Assembly (NCBI RefSeq): GCF_009870125.1
Contig: NC_046683.1
Coordinates: forward strand, 2,542,001 to 2,606,000
DNA length: 64,000 bases
Source of the DNA: Drosophila pseudoobscura
Taxonomy: Eukaryota > Arthropoda > Insecta > Diptera > Drosophilidae
Direction: 5' to 3'
Position numbers and translations under genes: made by a program. The notes beneath the pieces were generated by a model. It was not told where the DNA came from, made no database searches, and was given only the letters and a program-made list of their open reading frames with translations. Positions within the stretch are counted from its first letter, which is position 1; the number at the start of each line of letters is the position of its first letter. This document shows positions 24,744-38,200 of the stretch, piece by piece.

Positions 24744-27700
24744 TTGAAACGTAATTCGATTACTATAAAAAAAGACGCCTTGACTGTTGTTTTTATATGT
24801 GGGTCACGTTGAGCTGGTCCTGCTCCTTCGGAGAAGCCCGGGGGACTGGGGCTGGGACTACATACAATTATGGGCGTAACGCGTTACAAAATTAGTGTAG
24901 AGGGGCGAGAGGCGCAGGAGCAGATACATTTACATTTACAAATACAGATACAGAACTGAATCTGAATCTGAAGCTGGAACTGGAACTTCGGAAAGTGTAA
25001 TGTACTCGCAATTGTATCGGAAATGACTGCAGGCATGTACCCATGAGGATGGCACGAGAAGCACCCCGAATCCGAACTCGAGCCCGAAGCCGCAAGGGCT
25101 CCTATGGCTGGAGCTGGAGCTGGAGCTGCTGCTGCTGCTGGAGCCAGTGGGTGCGTGCAACGCCAGAGCGAGATGGAGCGCAGATTACCCCAACTAGAGC
25201 TCCATCTCTCTCCATCTCTCGCTATCTCTCTCTGTGGATGCTATCCCCTGATTTTCACTGCAATTTGTGGATGCTGTTTGGGGTGCCTATATACTCGGGC
25301 ACCCGTGCGACGGTGCGACGCTGCGAGTATGCGTGCCACTGGTTACCCGGGATTTGAACCACGCCCTGGCCAACCGAGCTGCCCGAAAACTAGGTTAGCT
25401 CCTCCGCGGGACAATACGGCTATGATATAGGGCTTTGTTTGTCCAGCACATCCAGGAGGCCAGGCTCTAATTCAATTAGCATTCGATGCCACACGTCCAC
25501 CCATCCGTCGATCCATCCGTCCATCTACACACACAACGGGGAGGCCGGCAGGCCTTCTGTGGGCGAGCCAGGTTGCAATTAGGTACGATTTCAGATCCAG
25601 GGTTTACATAAATGCACCCTGTTTGGCGGCAAACTAAAGCACCCAAAAGGTGAATGTCCTTTGGCAGGATCTGGCGCATGCGTCCTGCCAGAGCCAGAAC
25701 CAGAACCAGAGCCAGAGCCAAAGCAGCGCCCCTCTCTCAACCACCAAGGCCCCACCCTCACTCACTCAACCACTCCCCCCTGTTATGTTTTGTGTCAACG
25801 CCTTGGCGTTGCATCTTTCGGGTGCCTGCCCCTGTCGCACCTTTTTGGGCATTAACGCCTCTTAGCCGCTGGCCTCCCTGCGGAGTGACCACTGGAGTGG
25901 GTCCCCGTGACAGGAACTCCCTAGCCACTCGCTAGCTGTCGTTATCTTTAATCTGATTATTCAGTTGTAAAAACTTTCATTGACGAAGAGAGAGGGAGAG
26001 GCAGCCCCAGCCCCAGCCCCAGTCACATCCCCAAATGCAATCGTAGTTGGTCCTTAAGCTTAGAGGAAGTCGTATCCCTTATGCATACTCGTAATTAAAA
26101 TGGAGTTCCATGTAGTTCTCCGCGATGTTTTTATGGATCAGAGTTTTTGTGCACAATTGTGCATATGCAGAACTAAGTAATTCTGACAGCCAACACACAA
26201 GTACAGTGGAGACTAACCAAAGGATGCCACTACCTAGATACTACGCTTTTATACAGACTGAAATCTATTTGATAATCAGCAGGAATAACCTACGGAGATT
26301 TTGTCTTTACGGAAGAAAAGACTTTGGAAAATTTTAGGTCCAAATGAGTCAAAGGTTTTACAAATTCGTCGACCCATCGAATCGTTGATCGATTCGTAAT
26401 TGCAACATCATCTCTTGCATTCGTTCAGTATATTGCGATGAAGGCTGAGCTCTTGGTTCACAAGAAGTTAAAATAACTCTGCCATCAAATCAATACAGTG
26501 TTATTGAGCCCCAGATTCTACACCTTTAATATATCTACCTGGAAGGTATCATAACGCATCTATGTAACTATACGTATTTCTTGAGTATACCTTATGAGCT
26601 CCGGAAGTTCAAATACTCAATGTCTTGTAACTGTTTCGATTTCATTTTTGTGAGACAATGGAAGTACCCCCTATATATTATTATTGTTCAATATATGTAT
26701 GCACATAGCTTCGCGGAAAGGAGATTCCCTTAAGTTTCGCCCAAGATGTGGTCACTGGCCCATCTGGTAGTCGACGTCGAGTGACTACTATAGGGCGCCT
26801 TTCAATTATTGACATCTCTCGTGTTGTGTCGCTGTGTGTGTGTGTGCGTGGCTTAATTATTCAATCTGTCGCATAGAAATACGAGTAGTATTCACATTCA
26901 CGTGCTTTGGCCACATTTCAGACAATCATCAAAAAAAAACGACATCTCAGGCCGGCGCTATTATCGCCCTGCCTTTGCTTTCCCATTCGTCCAGCGAATG
27001 GCGTGGGCAGCGTACAACAAATAGCAGCAGCAGCGCAACAGAAAAACGGCGGAGCAACAACAAACCAAAGCGCGAGAAGCAACAAGAGAGGAAGGATAGG
27101 TTCGTGGCCGAAGTATTGGATACCCTGGCTGATCCATCGGTCCCATGGCAGATTGAAACTACAGATTTTTGTATAGCATCCGATTGCTATCCCATCCTAT
27201 TTCCCTGAGATACACAGTGACCAGGTACACAGGATATGTACATATTTATACCTATAGATATATGTAGTGAATTATATTTATCTCTAAATTACTCATCATA
27301 CCTTCTCCTGTCGAGGGTATCACAACAAACGGCGAAACACGAATATCGTATATTCGTACTCGTACGTGATACGCCGGCTGCGACGCCACGGCTGACTGTT
27401 GCGTTGCGTTTGCCCGTGTCGCTGCTGACGTCGCTGTCGCTGTCAGCGTCGCTTAGGTGGTTTTTTGCACTACCATGCGCAAGGGGGGGGTGTGTGGGCT
27501 ATCGTATTGCGTTACATTGCTGTCGCTGTGCCTCTGCCTGCGTCTCTGTCGCAGCGGGGTGGTTTCTACGTTTCGGTCTGGCGCTGTTCTGCTTATACCC
27601 GGTACTCAATGGAGTGTAAGGGGTATATTCTATTCGTGTAGATCTGTGTAACAGCCAGCATGAGGTGTTTTATCACACTCTTCCTCGAGAAAGAGAGGGA

Positions 27701-30700
27701 GGAATGAGGACAACAAGTACCGCCGTCTACATACATACATACATAAGTATGAATATATTTGTAGACAGGTATGTACAGGGTACTGATTGCGTCGTGACTC
27801 ACATATTGGACTCGTTTTGGCTCTTTCATTTCGCCGCTTCTGCTTCTGCAACTGCCACTGCTTCTGTCTGGGCTCCTGCCTATGCTTTTTCGCTGCCTCT
27901 GCCTCTGATTCTGCTGCTATTACTGACACTGCTATTGGCTCTGCTCTGGCTCTGTTCTGGCTCTGCTCTGGCTCTGCTATTCCGCTGCTTCGGTGAAAAT
28001 ACCAAACAACTTGATTGTGATACGATATTTCGCCGCATTTCGAAGCGTTGCGAGCGATTGGAAGGGTCATACCGGTGCCTGCCACTTCCACTTTTCAACT
28101 TCCACTTAAATATTAACAATATATTACCACAATTGCAACAGCAACAGAATCAGCCACAACTACGACTTTTTATAAACAATCGAATCGAAAGTGGAATATT
28201 GAACAGATTCGACTCCAAAGTAGTTGATCGTTTTAATTATTAATGAATTAAAGTGCAATTCTTATAGCGTTGCTCATAGACTGGATTGTGTCGGTTGATG
28301 CTGCTGCTGTTGCAGATGTGGTAGCAATTGTCGCTGGCTGCTGCTGCCCCCCTCTCGCAATTGTTGCACATACTTTGCTAAAATATTTTCTTCATTTTTT
28401 TATTGTTGTTGCTGTGCAGTGTAAGAAAAGTGCGTTGAATACAAAAAACATAACGAAAATATAAACAGAAACAGAAACAGATTATTAGGGTAAAGCAGAA
28501 AGAAAGTAAAGAAAACAAATTCAATTTTTGAGTGCGCATCAGACGTCGTCGTCGTCCATCTTGTTGTCTGCTGTCTGTGTGTGACCGCGCGCGCGTGTGT
28601 ATGTGTGTGTGTGTGTGTGAGGGCATCCGCTTCCGGTTGAGCTGCAACGCATTTTCGGGCAGAGGCAGGCAACAAAAACAAACAAGCAAACAAACGAAAG
28701 GACACAAAAAGGACACGCAATAACAAAGCGAAACAAAGCGCAACAGACGCGAAGCACACACACAGCCACTCATTGGGGCACCATCCCCGCCCACCCCGCC
28801 CCAACTGTACCCCCGGCTTCCACGAAGTATTCAGAGAAACCAGGACATACGTAATTCCTAACAAAACAAAGGAGAGACAGTGGAGAGGGAAGAGTACCAC
28901 CCCACTCCTCATGTAAGGAACCCGAAGCCTGGAAGAGCCCCCCCAAGTAAGTGATGATGAACCCGACGAATACCCTGCACACATGACATCACCCGGTGTT
29001 TGTGTGTCAGAGCCACTAATCCCCTTTTTGATCGCCAAACGCCAATTGGCCTTCTCGGGTTACACTCCCACACACACACACACACATTTCTTGGTCTTCC
29101 ATTAGAAAGACATTGGAGGCGATTTCGCTTCCTTTTTCTCCCAGACCCCCCAGCGCCCAAGAGCCCCAGAGCCCCAATCCCAATACCAGACCCTGGGGGC
29201 AACCCATAGAAGTGCTCGAAATGGAAAATCTTAATTGCACAAGAAATGCGACAAAGGAAAACCGCACAAAACGGCTATGCGGCTGTGGCTGTGGCTGTGG
29301 CTGTGTCAGTGTCTGTGGCTGAGGAGAGGTGTTGTTTGGGGCACACTCTCTGTGGCAGGCAGAAGTAAGTAAGACAGTGGTCGGAATTGGGTCAGGTCAC
29401 CTTTCTGGGTGGTAAGATCACTCCGGCAGTGTCCTGCTGAAGCGCTGAAACCGTGTCAAACAGACACTTAAACCTTATAATTTCATCACAATACAATCGC
29501 GATCAGGGGGCATACTCTTAAATCCATCGATACATATAGCTATTGTATTCAATCTTACAATCTACGAGTTGCTGTCTCAAGTAATTAAATACCAATCTAA
29601 TATCTGCACCTTTAAAATGTCTCATGATTTTCGTTGATTGCCATTGAATCTAGGGAAATCGTTAGGGCACTGAATGAATAACATTGTAATTTTCTTACAT
29701 ATATTTCATCATTATTGCTCTTTTGAAGCATTTCATTTCATTCCGAAATGATATTTCTTCCACTTTGTTTAGCTGTATTCCCTTTGCAGCGTTACTTCTT
29801 CCCTGTGATCGTTATCGATTCTTTTATCGATCTATGCTTCGAAAGTACTCTGCTGTCAAGTCGTTCGACGCTCGCATATCCGCTGGGAGGAATTTTAGCA
29901 AATCGTACAAAACGTAGAAAACATTTGCGGAGGGTTGAAGCCGAAGCCGCGACGACAAGCGACACGCGATTCCATTTCTAGAGGTGGTTAAATGGGTGGG
30001 TCCGTGTGTGTGGGTGGGGAGGGGTGGTTTGCAACATAAAATATGAAAGAGCCGAGAGGCAGAAAAAACAAAATGCATATTCTGCATATTCCGGGGGCAT
30101 ATTAACTAATGAGCCGACGACCTCGCGACGACGGCGACCAAATGCAAAAATGGGGATGGAATGGACGGAACGGACCAAGCGAATGACTGACAGACGTACA
30201 TACGGATTGACCAAAGGAACGCACACACACACACACACACACACCCATCACCACCCACCCAAAAACAGGGGCCCAGGGCCACAACATTCGAAGCCGTGCC
30301 TTGCCATGGCTCATGGCTCATGGCTCATGGGCCACAGTTCATTCTCCCATGGAACATTGCACTGGGAATAGCAGCAACAGCAGCAGCATACTGTTTATAA
30401 GGTCACCCTATTTCCATGTCTGCCACATGCGTCCATCTGGTGGCAGTTCTCATGCCCGTTGCTCTCTTCCTCTTGCTCTTCTTCTGTTCTCATTTTCATT
30501 TCCATTTCCACTTCCATTTCCACTCCGTTTCCAATTGCAGCTCCAAATCCGATTCCCAGTTTGGTGCTCTGTTCTGTTGCCTTCCATCTGCAATATCCGG
30601 TTCTCAATGTGGGCGCCGTCTCCGTGTCTCCGCTGCAACGACGCTACGCTCCCCGAGATCTGCATAGATCATGTTTAGTTGTTTTTTAGTTGTAATTTTC

Positions 30701-33325
30701 CAGTGGCGCCCGCCGCCGTGTGGCCGTGCGCCCATGTGGGTGGGTGTGGGTGTGGTTGGGGTTGGGGTTGGGGTTTCAAATGATTGGATTGGATAGACGG
30801 ATGGATGATTGGTTTGTTTGTAATCTGTCATCGGACATTGCCGGGTCTGTCATAAACATCGACAGTCGCACTGCAACGATCTCCCCCAATTCAAGGGGCA
30901 TCGTTTGTTTACAACAAATGCGGTTTCCCATTACCCTTTTAATTCGACAAATGGAAGTTCTTTGAAAAATACGATGTTTGTTTTGGGTAAATTCGAGTAC
31001 ACACAAACAGCTTTGAAATAGCGCTTAAAAAGTACTTAAAGAATTAGATCTTTTCTAAGAATGTTTTCGGATAAACATTTGACTCTCTGATTCGCAGGGA
31101 AATGGTATTTCTCTTCCAAAAGGAGTTTTTATGGCAATGGGATCTCAAAGACGCAAATCCCCCACGGCAATGAGAAGCTCTGTTCTCACACTAAATTCAT
31201 TCCCATCGTAAAGTTGACACACATCACAGCCCCAGCCCCAAGCTCAGCCTCTCTCCAAAATAATGGATGATGGTCGTTCCAAAGTAGCTGGAGAGTTAAC
31301 GAGGGCCTGCCTCAGAGGGACAGGGACCCATCATTACCAGCCAAAGAGCAGCAACAAAAAGTTAAGAAAAAACTATGGCTAAAACCGCATTAAGGCAATG
31401 GTGGGGCAGACATAAAAAGCGTTCATGTTGCATTCACACAATGTTGCTGCTGTTTTCAGCTTCTTCTTGGGGGCATTTTCCATGGCCATTGGCACAGGCC
31501 AGAATTGTCGCATGTTCTCGTTCTCGGTCTCGCCTTCTCGCGTTCTCGCGTTCTCCCAACCAACACAGTCGCGTAAATTGAAAGCTTGGCTAATACCATT
31601 AACATTTGATGGCTAACAACTGTCCGCCCCTGTCCGCCCCATGTCCACTGCTATCCGCACAAGGGAACTGGCGCAAAATCTAACCAAATGTTGTTAATTG
31701 CAAGTGCCCCCCTTCCCGTTTTGGCTATAAGCAACATTCGACAGTGGGCCGCAGCCAAATCGCTATCTTGACCCGATTATCGGCGAATCGATTGCCTCTA
31801 TAAAAGATGTTCTCTCGATGAAGTGTACCTTTTCCATTCCGCATGAACTTCTCTACTCCTTACCATCGAAATCCGTAATCTTATCTAAAATAAGACACAA
31901 TTGATGCTCCCACAAAGATGTTCTCTTTAAGCAGATGATCCTTTCATACATCTTACACTAAAGAAGCCTTATATTTTGGCTCTACAATTTCATGTTTAAG
32001 AATCCCTAATCTCTTTTTGTATCAACTTAGAGGTTCTTTGGGGAGAGTGGTTCTTGGAGAATGAAAGAATTAAGATTGAAAGGACGGAATGTCACAGAAG
32101 AAGGGAATTGTACTGAAGAGATCTTTTACGCCAATAATTCTTTCTGATTTCGTTTAGTTCGGATTGGATTGCAGTGCTATTCTCTCATCTAATGGCACTT
32201 GTTGAGGGTTTTTAAGAATGAAATCCAAGAGTGATTAAGGAAAAGCCAAGAGAAGATCGTTTCCAGATCTTCGTTCTGGACTTTCGCAGCATATTCCTGT
32301 TTTGTTTTCCCCATTGTAGGGCTCTATATTTTGGCACTCTCTTCGGCTAAGCAAATAGAGGCCACATCGATCTCTACGGATCGGTGGGTGTGTTTTTGTT
32401 TGTGTTTTTGTACACATCCCCGTATCCCCGTATCCCCGATCCCCTCGAATGCGTATGGCCAGCCATGCCTCCATGCCCCCATGGCTTCCAGTCACGGTGT
32501 ATTTTCTGCTTTTGTGCGTTCGGGTGCACCAGGGGCGTTCACATGCCATTGCCACTGGCAAAGGGGAGACAGGGGGCGCCAAAGAGATGTAGGGAGATGT
32601 GGGTGGGTGCGCCTCTGCCTCTCTGGTGCGGCACACGACCTCGGGCTCCATTCGTCTGTTGCCCCAAAGCAGACGAGAAAATAAACATATTATTGAATAA
32701 TACACTGCAGCATGCCACATGGATGCGTGCCACATTCTGGCCAGCAGCCAAGGCAAAAAAGTGCGGCACATAATCAAATCAAATTTCGCCCCAGCTGCTG
32801 CTGGCTCTGATGCTGGTTTCGCGGTTCCTGGACACACTTTAGTAAGCGGCTTACTGGACCAGGGATTGGGGGCACGACTGCGACCGCGACCACGACCACG
32901 ACCACGGCTGGCTCCCTCATAAATCTGTCAAGATCTTCGATGAGAGATTTAATGGGAATCCGCTGCCAGACACGTCCGTCAGCATCGCATCTGACAGCAC
33001 TGCCTGGTGGCTGATGGCTGATGGCTGGTGGCTGTTTCCTACTGGAATTTCCACTTGTTGTTTCGTCTCTCGCTTTTCAAGGGCGGAATTTATTTTTAAG
33101 CAGAGCAGAGCATCAAAATCTGAATGTTTTTGATTGAGAAAAAAACTTGGCAAGAAATCGTAAAATATCTAGTGAAAATATGGAAATACTTGGAACACTC
33201 AATGCCAGCGATGGCATTCGCTCCACTTGATTCCATTTCTAAGAATACATACTTAATGAAACCTTTTAACTAAAAGAAAAAACCCCTCTACCCTTCCCCT
33301 CCCTTCCCTTCTCTTCTCTTTGCAG
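24744..33325. other. Intergenic DNA and probable upstream region of otopetrin-like gene 2
   Basis: No coding exon is supported in these 8.6 kb. It holds many simple repeats: CA near 28600 and 30220-30244, GAGCCA near 25690, TTTCCA near 30490. Part is probably the first intron and 5' UTR of the distal otopetrin 2 promoter, because a strong acceptor (pyrimidine tract ending TTTGCAG) closes it at 33325. Confidence 0.4.
30220..30244. repeat. (CA)n microsatellite
   Basis: An uninterrupted CA dinucleotide run of about 25 bases in noncoding DNA. Confidence 0.9.
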
Positions 33326-33739
33326 ATCGACCAATTAGCCTAACCGAAAAGTCTTGAAAATATCAACTGCTGCTGCAAACTGTATGACTGATTTATCCAC
33401 GTTGATCAACCAACAGAATTGGGGAACAGAAACCCCCCAGAAAACTAACTAACTCCTTAAGAACTCTTTATATAGCCTTTACACCCAAGACAACCTTAGC
33501 CACCTTTTTGGAAGAATGAATGGCTTGCTATCGCTAGAAGCTTTAACTATTTATTGAGCCGAGTAGCCAAGTAGTCAGCTAACACTTGCAAGCAATCAAT
33601 CAATCAATCAATCAATCGATAAATCAATCAGCAGATATACAAAAAATACACATAGAAGAGGAGCAGATACCTCACAGATATACATACATACGTTGATACA
33701 CAAGCGAGAGTCATCGTCAGGACCCTGGGGAGAGGAGGA
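33326..33739 (+). other. Putative 5' UTR part of distal otopetrin 2 exon
   Basis: A CT-rich tract ending TTTGCAG at 33325 is a strong splice acceptor. The exon that follows would run to the donor at 33889, with coding sequence beginning at 33740. It contains an (AATC)n microsatellite (about 33593-33618) and several short upstream ATGs. Confidence 0.4.
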
Positions 33740-35282
33740 ATGCAGCGGTGTCCCTACATACATGAGATGCGAGAACGTTTGCTGGACCAGCCACGGGAGA
33801 CACTGCAATTGGAGAACATGGAGCGGGCCAATCTGCTCGACAATCGACAGTCGGCCTCCGAATCGAATCAGGTCGGCACTGTGGTCAAGGTACGGGCTAT
33901 TCGATATACTCGTTACAAGGATTCCCCCCGTTCCCCCCGCAATCATATGCAATATACATATCTCATTTATACACACACACTCACACACACTCAAAACTCA
34001 TGCACAGCTCATCCATAATCCAGCATCCATCAGACAAACGAATGTGTATCTTTAACATAAAAACATCTCTGAAGTTCCACTTTTTTAAAGAGCATTTTAT
34101 AGTGAAAATACATACAGCTTTTGGCACAATGTTTAATCGGAGCTTAATCGACCTCTAGCCTAACCTTATCTTATCAAATTTCATCGAAACTTTCGAAATT
34201 AAAATCTAAACCAAATATAGAAAGATTTGTAAACCAAACGAAAAACTGTGCTAGGATTTTTACTACCATTATTCTAAATAAATAGCTAGACTGCTGCTAA
34301 AATACTACTAGACACGGAAAAGAAAAGTACCAGGATTGATAATGAAAAAATACCAAAAAAAATACTAGACTACTATTAGAAGAACTGTTAGACACGAATT
34401 AGGACGCGTCTAAGACATATTTTCGTTGGTTTAAAACGAATTTTGAATAGGCAATGGTTCTAAAAGATCTTTAAAATCATAATTTGAAGAAGAAGTTTTA
34501 TTCATTTGATGCAAACACATTAAAACACTCCACTTTTAAAGTGCGACACAAATTTCATACATACAGTATGTACATTGGACATACATCATGCGCTTACATC
34601 TAAATACAACCATATGAATACTTCCATACCAACTCGAAAGTCCTGTAAATATTGCATATGAATTTTAAGAATGAAACAGATTTTATGGCGTGTGCGTGTG
34701 AGTGAGTGTCTGTCTGTTTGTGTGGCAGATTTATATTTAAAGATTTTTACCATTATAGAGAAGAGAACCAAGAATTGATGAACCAAATCCTTGCACGAGT
34801 AAACGATTCGCCCTTAACTTTATGTTCCTCGAAAACGAAACTGAAAATCAAAACAGAAAAAGAGAAAAAGCGAGAGCCCACTCTCATGAGTAATATTATT
34901 TCTGGCAATAAATTGGAATTGTTTCGATATTATTTTTGAAAAAAAAAACAAATGCATGCAATACGCTTCCTTGAAACCATCTATATAATATATATATGCT
35001 ATATATATGTTTGTGTCTCTGTATATAATATGTGTAACATCTTGTACTATACGACATTCCAATTTATTGTTGTTAAAAAAGTAAACAAGCTCAATGCAGG
35101 ACGAGAGTTTAATCCCCAATTTTACTTAACATTCGATTCAAAAAACAGCTACAGGGAGATGGTTATCACACGAGTCCTGCACATCAGCGCACACCGCTAG
35201 TGCCACATGATCTGGGCGAGGACTTCAATTTGGATTTCGACGATGACTTCCCGATCGATGCCCGAAGACCGAAAAATGCAAA
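33740..35282 (+). CDS. Alternative N-terminal exons of otopetrin-like gene 2
   Basis: Exon A is 33740-33889 (ATG start, 50 codons, AAG/GTACGG donor). Exon B is 35155-35282 (CTACAG acceptor, 42 codons plus 2 bases, AAA/GTAAGT donor). Exon A ends in phase 0 and exon B continues the same frame. Exon B then leaves two bases, exactly the phase required by the shared exon at 42786; the proximal first exon at 40742 leaves the same phase. Joined to the shared exons this gives a 940-aa isoform. Exon A encodes a charged, helix-like segment (MRERLLDQPRETLQLENMER). Exon B ends with an acidic patch (GEDFNLDFDDDFPID). Both use normal fly codons. They are probably cytosolic. They could instead belong to an unrecognised short gene, but phase and strand fit otopetrin 2. 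Confidence 0.6.
33890..35154 (+). other. Intron between the two alternative otopetrin 2 exons
   Basis: About 1.26 kb, AT-rich, bounded by GTACGG and CTACAG. No coding sequence is seen inside. Confidence 0.5.
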
Positions 35283-38200
35283 GTAAGTGCGTTCCATGGT
35301 CACATGCATCACATGATGATCCCCCCTCACTCTATGTGTTCTTTTGTGTTCCATTTCCGTTTAACATCCACCCGAAACTGTACTCTGCTTTCATTCCATT
35401 CGTTCCCTCGCGTTCCTTTTCCAAAAGTTCCAGGCGCTACAACGAAAGACTGACTGTCGTCCCATCTTCCATTCATTCTCAGTCTGTTCCTCTCTCGATC
35501 TGTGAGAACTCTCTTTATGTTCCTCTATGATCCTTAGATATCGTAGCGTAGTGTTTTTGAAATCCTTCTATAAACCGCATACCGTACACCGTAAAAAGTT
35601 TTCAAATTAATCAAAGCAAGAAACCGTTACAGCGGCATACATCAACCGGTTCTGACGCGCCCACAGCCAAGGTCAGATTTGGTATTATTCATATGAAAAC
35701 AAAAAAAAACAATATAATCATATACAATAGATAGTTCCTTCTTATAACCGTATGATTCTATCCCCACTAACATCCCAAGAATCCCTAAGAATCTTTGGCC
35801 TAGCCTCCCACTCACTTACGTTCTTAGTAGATCTTTCACCTGCATCTTGCGTGATGGCCTTATCCAGTAGTGCACCAAAAAATCTAACCCCAGATCTTGA
35901 TCCGTCCAAGGGGGGAATACCCGCTTATATTCTCTGTAGAGTGTAAGGCCCGAATTTATGCAGCTTTTATTGTAATTCTTTTTGGCATCCTGCGGATTAT
36001 AATGTCAATGAACTGAGGACACAGGCTCAGGCGCAGGAACATTACATTCCCGATGCTGTGGCATTGTTGCCGCTCCTATTTAAAAAATAAGTAGGAAAAT
36101 CGCTTACACAATGTACTAAGGGGAACGGGCGACAATGGGACAGAGAAAAAGATAAGTTGCAAACAAATTACGCAACTTGACAAACCGACAGAGCATTCCA
36201 CTCGGCTGGGCTGGGCTGGTGCTGGTGCTGGCGCTGGCGCTGGCGCTGCGGCATGAACTGTCAGGCTGGAGCGGAGAGTGCCCTCGTCTTTGTCTCTGGC
36301 ATAAAGTGTCATTGTACGAATGACTTACATTCGTGAAAACCAGCCAAAGACATGGGGGGGAGGACGACAAAACGCGACAGGAAAACTACTTATCGATGCT
36401 TGGCATAGGGCCAAGAGGCACTCTCCAGACTCTCCAGGCTCTCCAGAACATGGCTTGGCCAAGTAACTTATTGATTCGACTCGAATCTATTTGCAGAAGG
36501 CTGCGTCGATTCCCCTGGCTATAGCCTTGTACTGTAATTATCACCCGATTAGGCACAAGGTTTGGGCACAACCCCCAATACTCGCACTCGTGTGACTTCA
36601 CTGCTTTTTGTTTTATAAATAATAACTTCAGACCTTCTGATAAAGACCTCATCTGTTCATAGGCTAAAAATATAATTAGGCAAGAGGAAACACAACCCTT
36701 CTTTAGGGTTATCGAAAGGGGTGGCAGATGAAAGGCCGCCACAGTAATTATAGCCCTGCTTCTATGAGGGTGAGGAGCCCCTGCCTCATCCACTCTTCCA
36801 CTCTTTCACTCTTCAACCTTCAACCATTGATCCAAATTAGCTTTCAAAACAATCCTGTGATGATTAAGGATGTATACAAGCTTCTTAGCTTAATGCAGAC
36901 TTAAGAATAGTCTAAGGACTATAATAATATGTGCTTAATCAGGAGCTACTTATTGAAACTCTGCGGGAAATGCTCTTTGATTTCAGGAATACTCTCGTAC
37001 TCGTATTCTCCAAGAGTACAAAGTGAATCAATTTATTCTTAGTTTTGAAAGGGTTCTGAAATAACTAACTAATTGTAATTTCATAATGAGATATTAGATA
37101 GTGCTTTGAATAGATACGTTCCTAGTCAGAGTCAGCTGAAACTTCTTCTAACAACCTCATCTATACTTCCAAAAGATCTTTTAAAAGCACAAAAGATTAT
37201 GTGGGGCATGTAATTTCCATGATTATGCGCCATCATCAATGAAACGTGGTTGAAACGTGGCCATCAAGGACTCCTCCAGATGATTGCAGATGTTCCAAAA
37301 GGAGTCGACTCTCATCGATTGGGATTTCTCTTATTTTTGTTCGCGTTGCTCGCGGGATTAGAGTGTGTGGCAGGCATTTGGGTCATGCATCCTCCTCTGG
37401 CTGGGATCAGGGTGCGGCTCATACCTCATACCCCATGCCTCGTGTCTGTCTGCCACTCCAGGCACAACTACGACGCAGTATTGGAGTTGCGACGCAAATC
37501 CTTATCCGAGTAGTCCTTTTTTTCACTCCTGTGATTCCACTGCTGCAACCCCTTTGCCACAACACGGGCCACGGGGCATGGGGCCTGCACACTGCAGTCA
37601 ATGGCTGCGTCATGGCATACGGCCGGTAGTTCGGAGTCCTGGAAGCGTACAGATTCCTGCCGGGGGGCGGCAACCCAGCGAAGGCGCAACCAAAACAGAA
37701 TCCGAAACATTTTGGTTGTTGTGAAATGCGCACAAAGCGGAGGCCGCAACAGACAGGCGGCGAACGGGCGGCACAAAACGGAGCGAGCGCTAGAGTTACG
37801 ATAAAACGACAGCAGGACGAAAAGGGCGACGAACAGCGGCTGCCACGGAAACGAATGGATCAGACAGCATGACGACGCGTCGTCGTCGGCTTTACTATAT
37901 CGTAAGCTCTCTGCCCCATGCTGCTGCGCTGCTACAGTCGCAGCCAAAGCCGCAGCCACGCGCTGCTGCCGCGCTGTCGCGCTGCTCTCCTCTGCCGCTG
38001 CCGCTGCGCACAATGGGCAGCGCACGGCTTCAAGTGGGGGATTAGGTGCAAGTCGCAACGGGAAGGAGAAGCAGCAGCTTAACCATGAGCGCCTAATGAG
38101 ACGCTCAAAGGGTAAGCATATATCCACTGGGAAAGGCAACGAATGACAAACAAAATTCTACAAGAACTTGTCCCTTTGACGTTTTGTAATTTTATTGAGC

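Noticed and set aside
25310-25400. tRNA-like sequence: GGTTCAAATCC box B and a box A-like CAGCTCGGTTGG on the minus strand
   Set aside because: The boxes are too close, there is no anticodon arm and the acceptor stem does not pair. At best it is a tRNA-derived relic.
27665-28243. 192-codon plus-strand ORF and its antisense partner
   Set aside because: It is made of CTCTGG/TCTGCT simple repeats translating to Leu/Ala/Ser runs.
33593-33618. Short regular AATC repeats as a possible CRISPR-like or satellite array
   Set aside because: This is a simple tetranucleotide microsatellite without spacers, in a eukaryotic genome.
35950-36090. Short protein-like frame (HPADYNVNELRTQAQAQ)
   Set aside because: No splice signals or start fit it and the adjoining frames are closed. 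It might be a transposon relic, but evidence is insufficient.
37468-38139. 223-codon minus-strand ORF with Ala runs
   Set aside because: It lies in a GC-rich CAG/GCTG-type stretch, has mixed composition, and shows neither domain nor supporting splice sites. It more likely is promoter or leader DNA.
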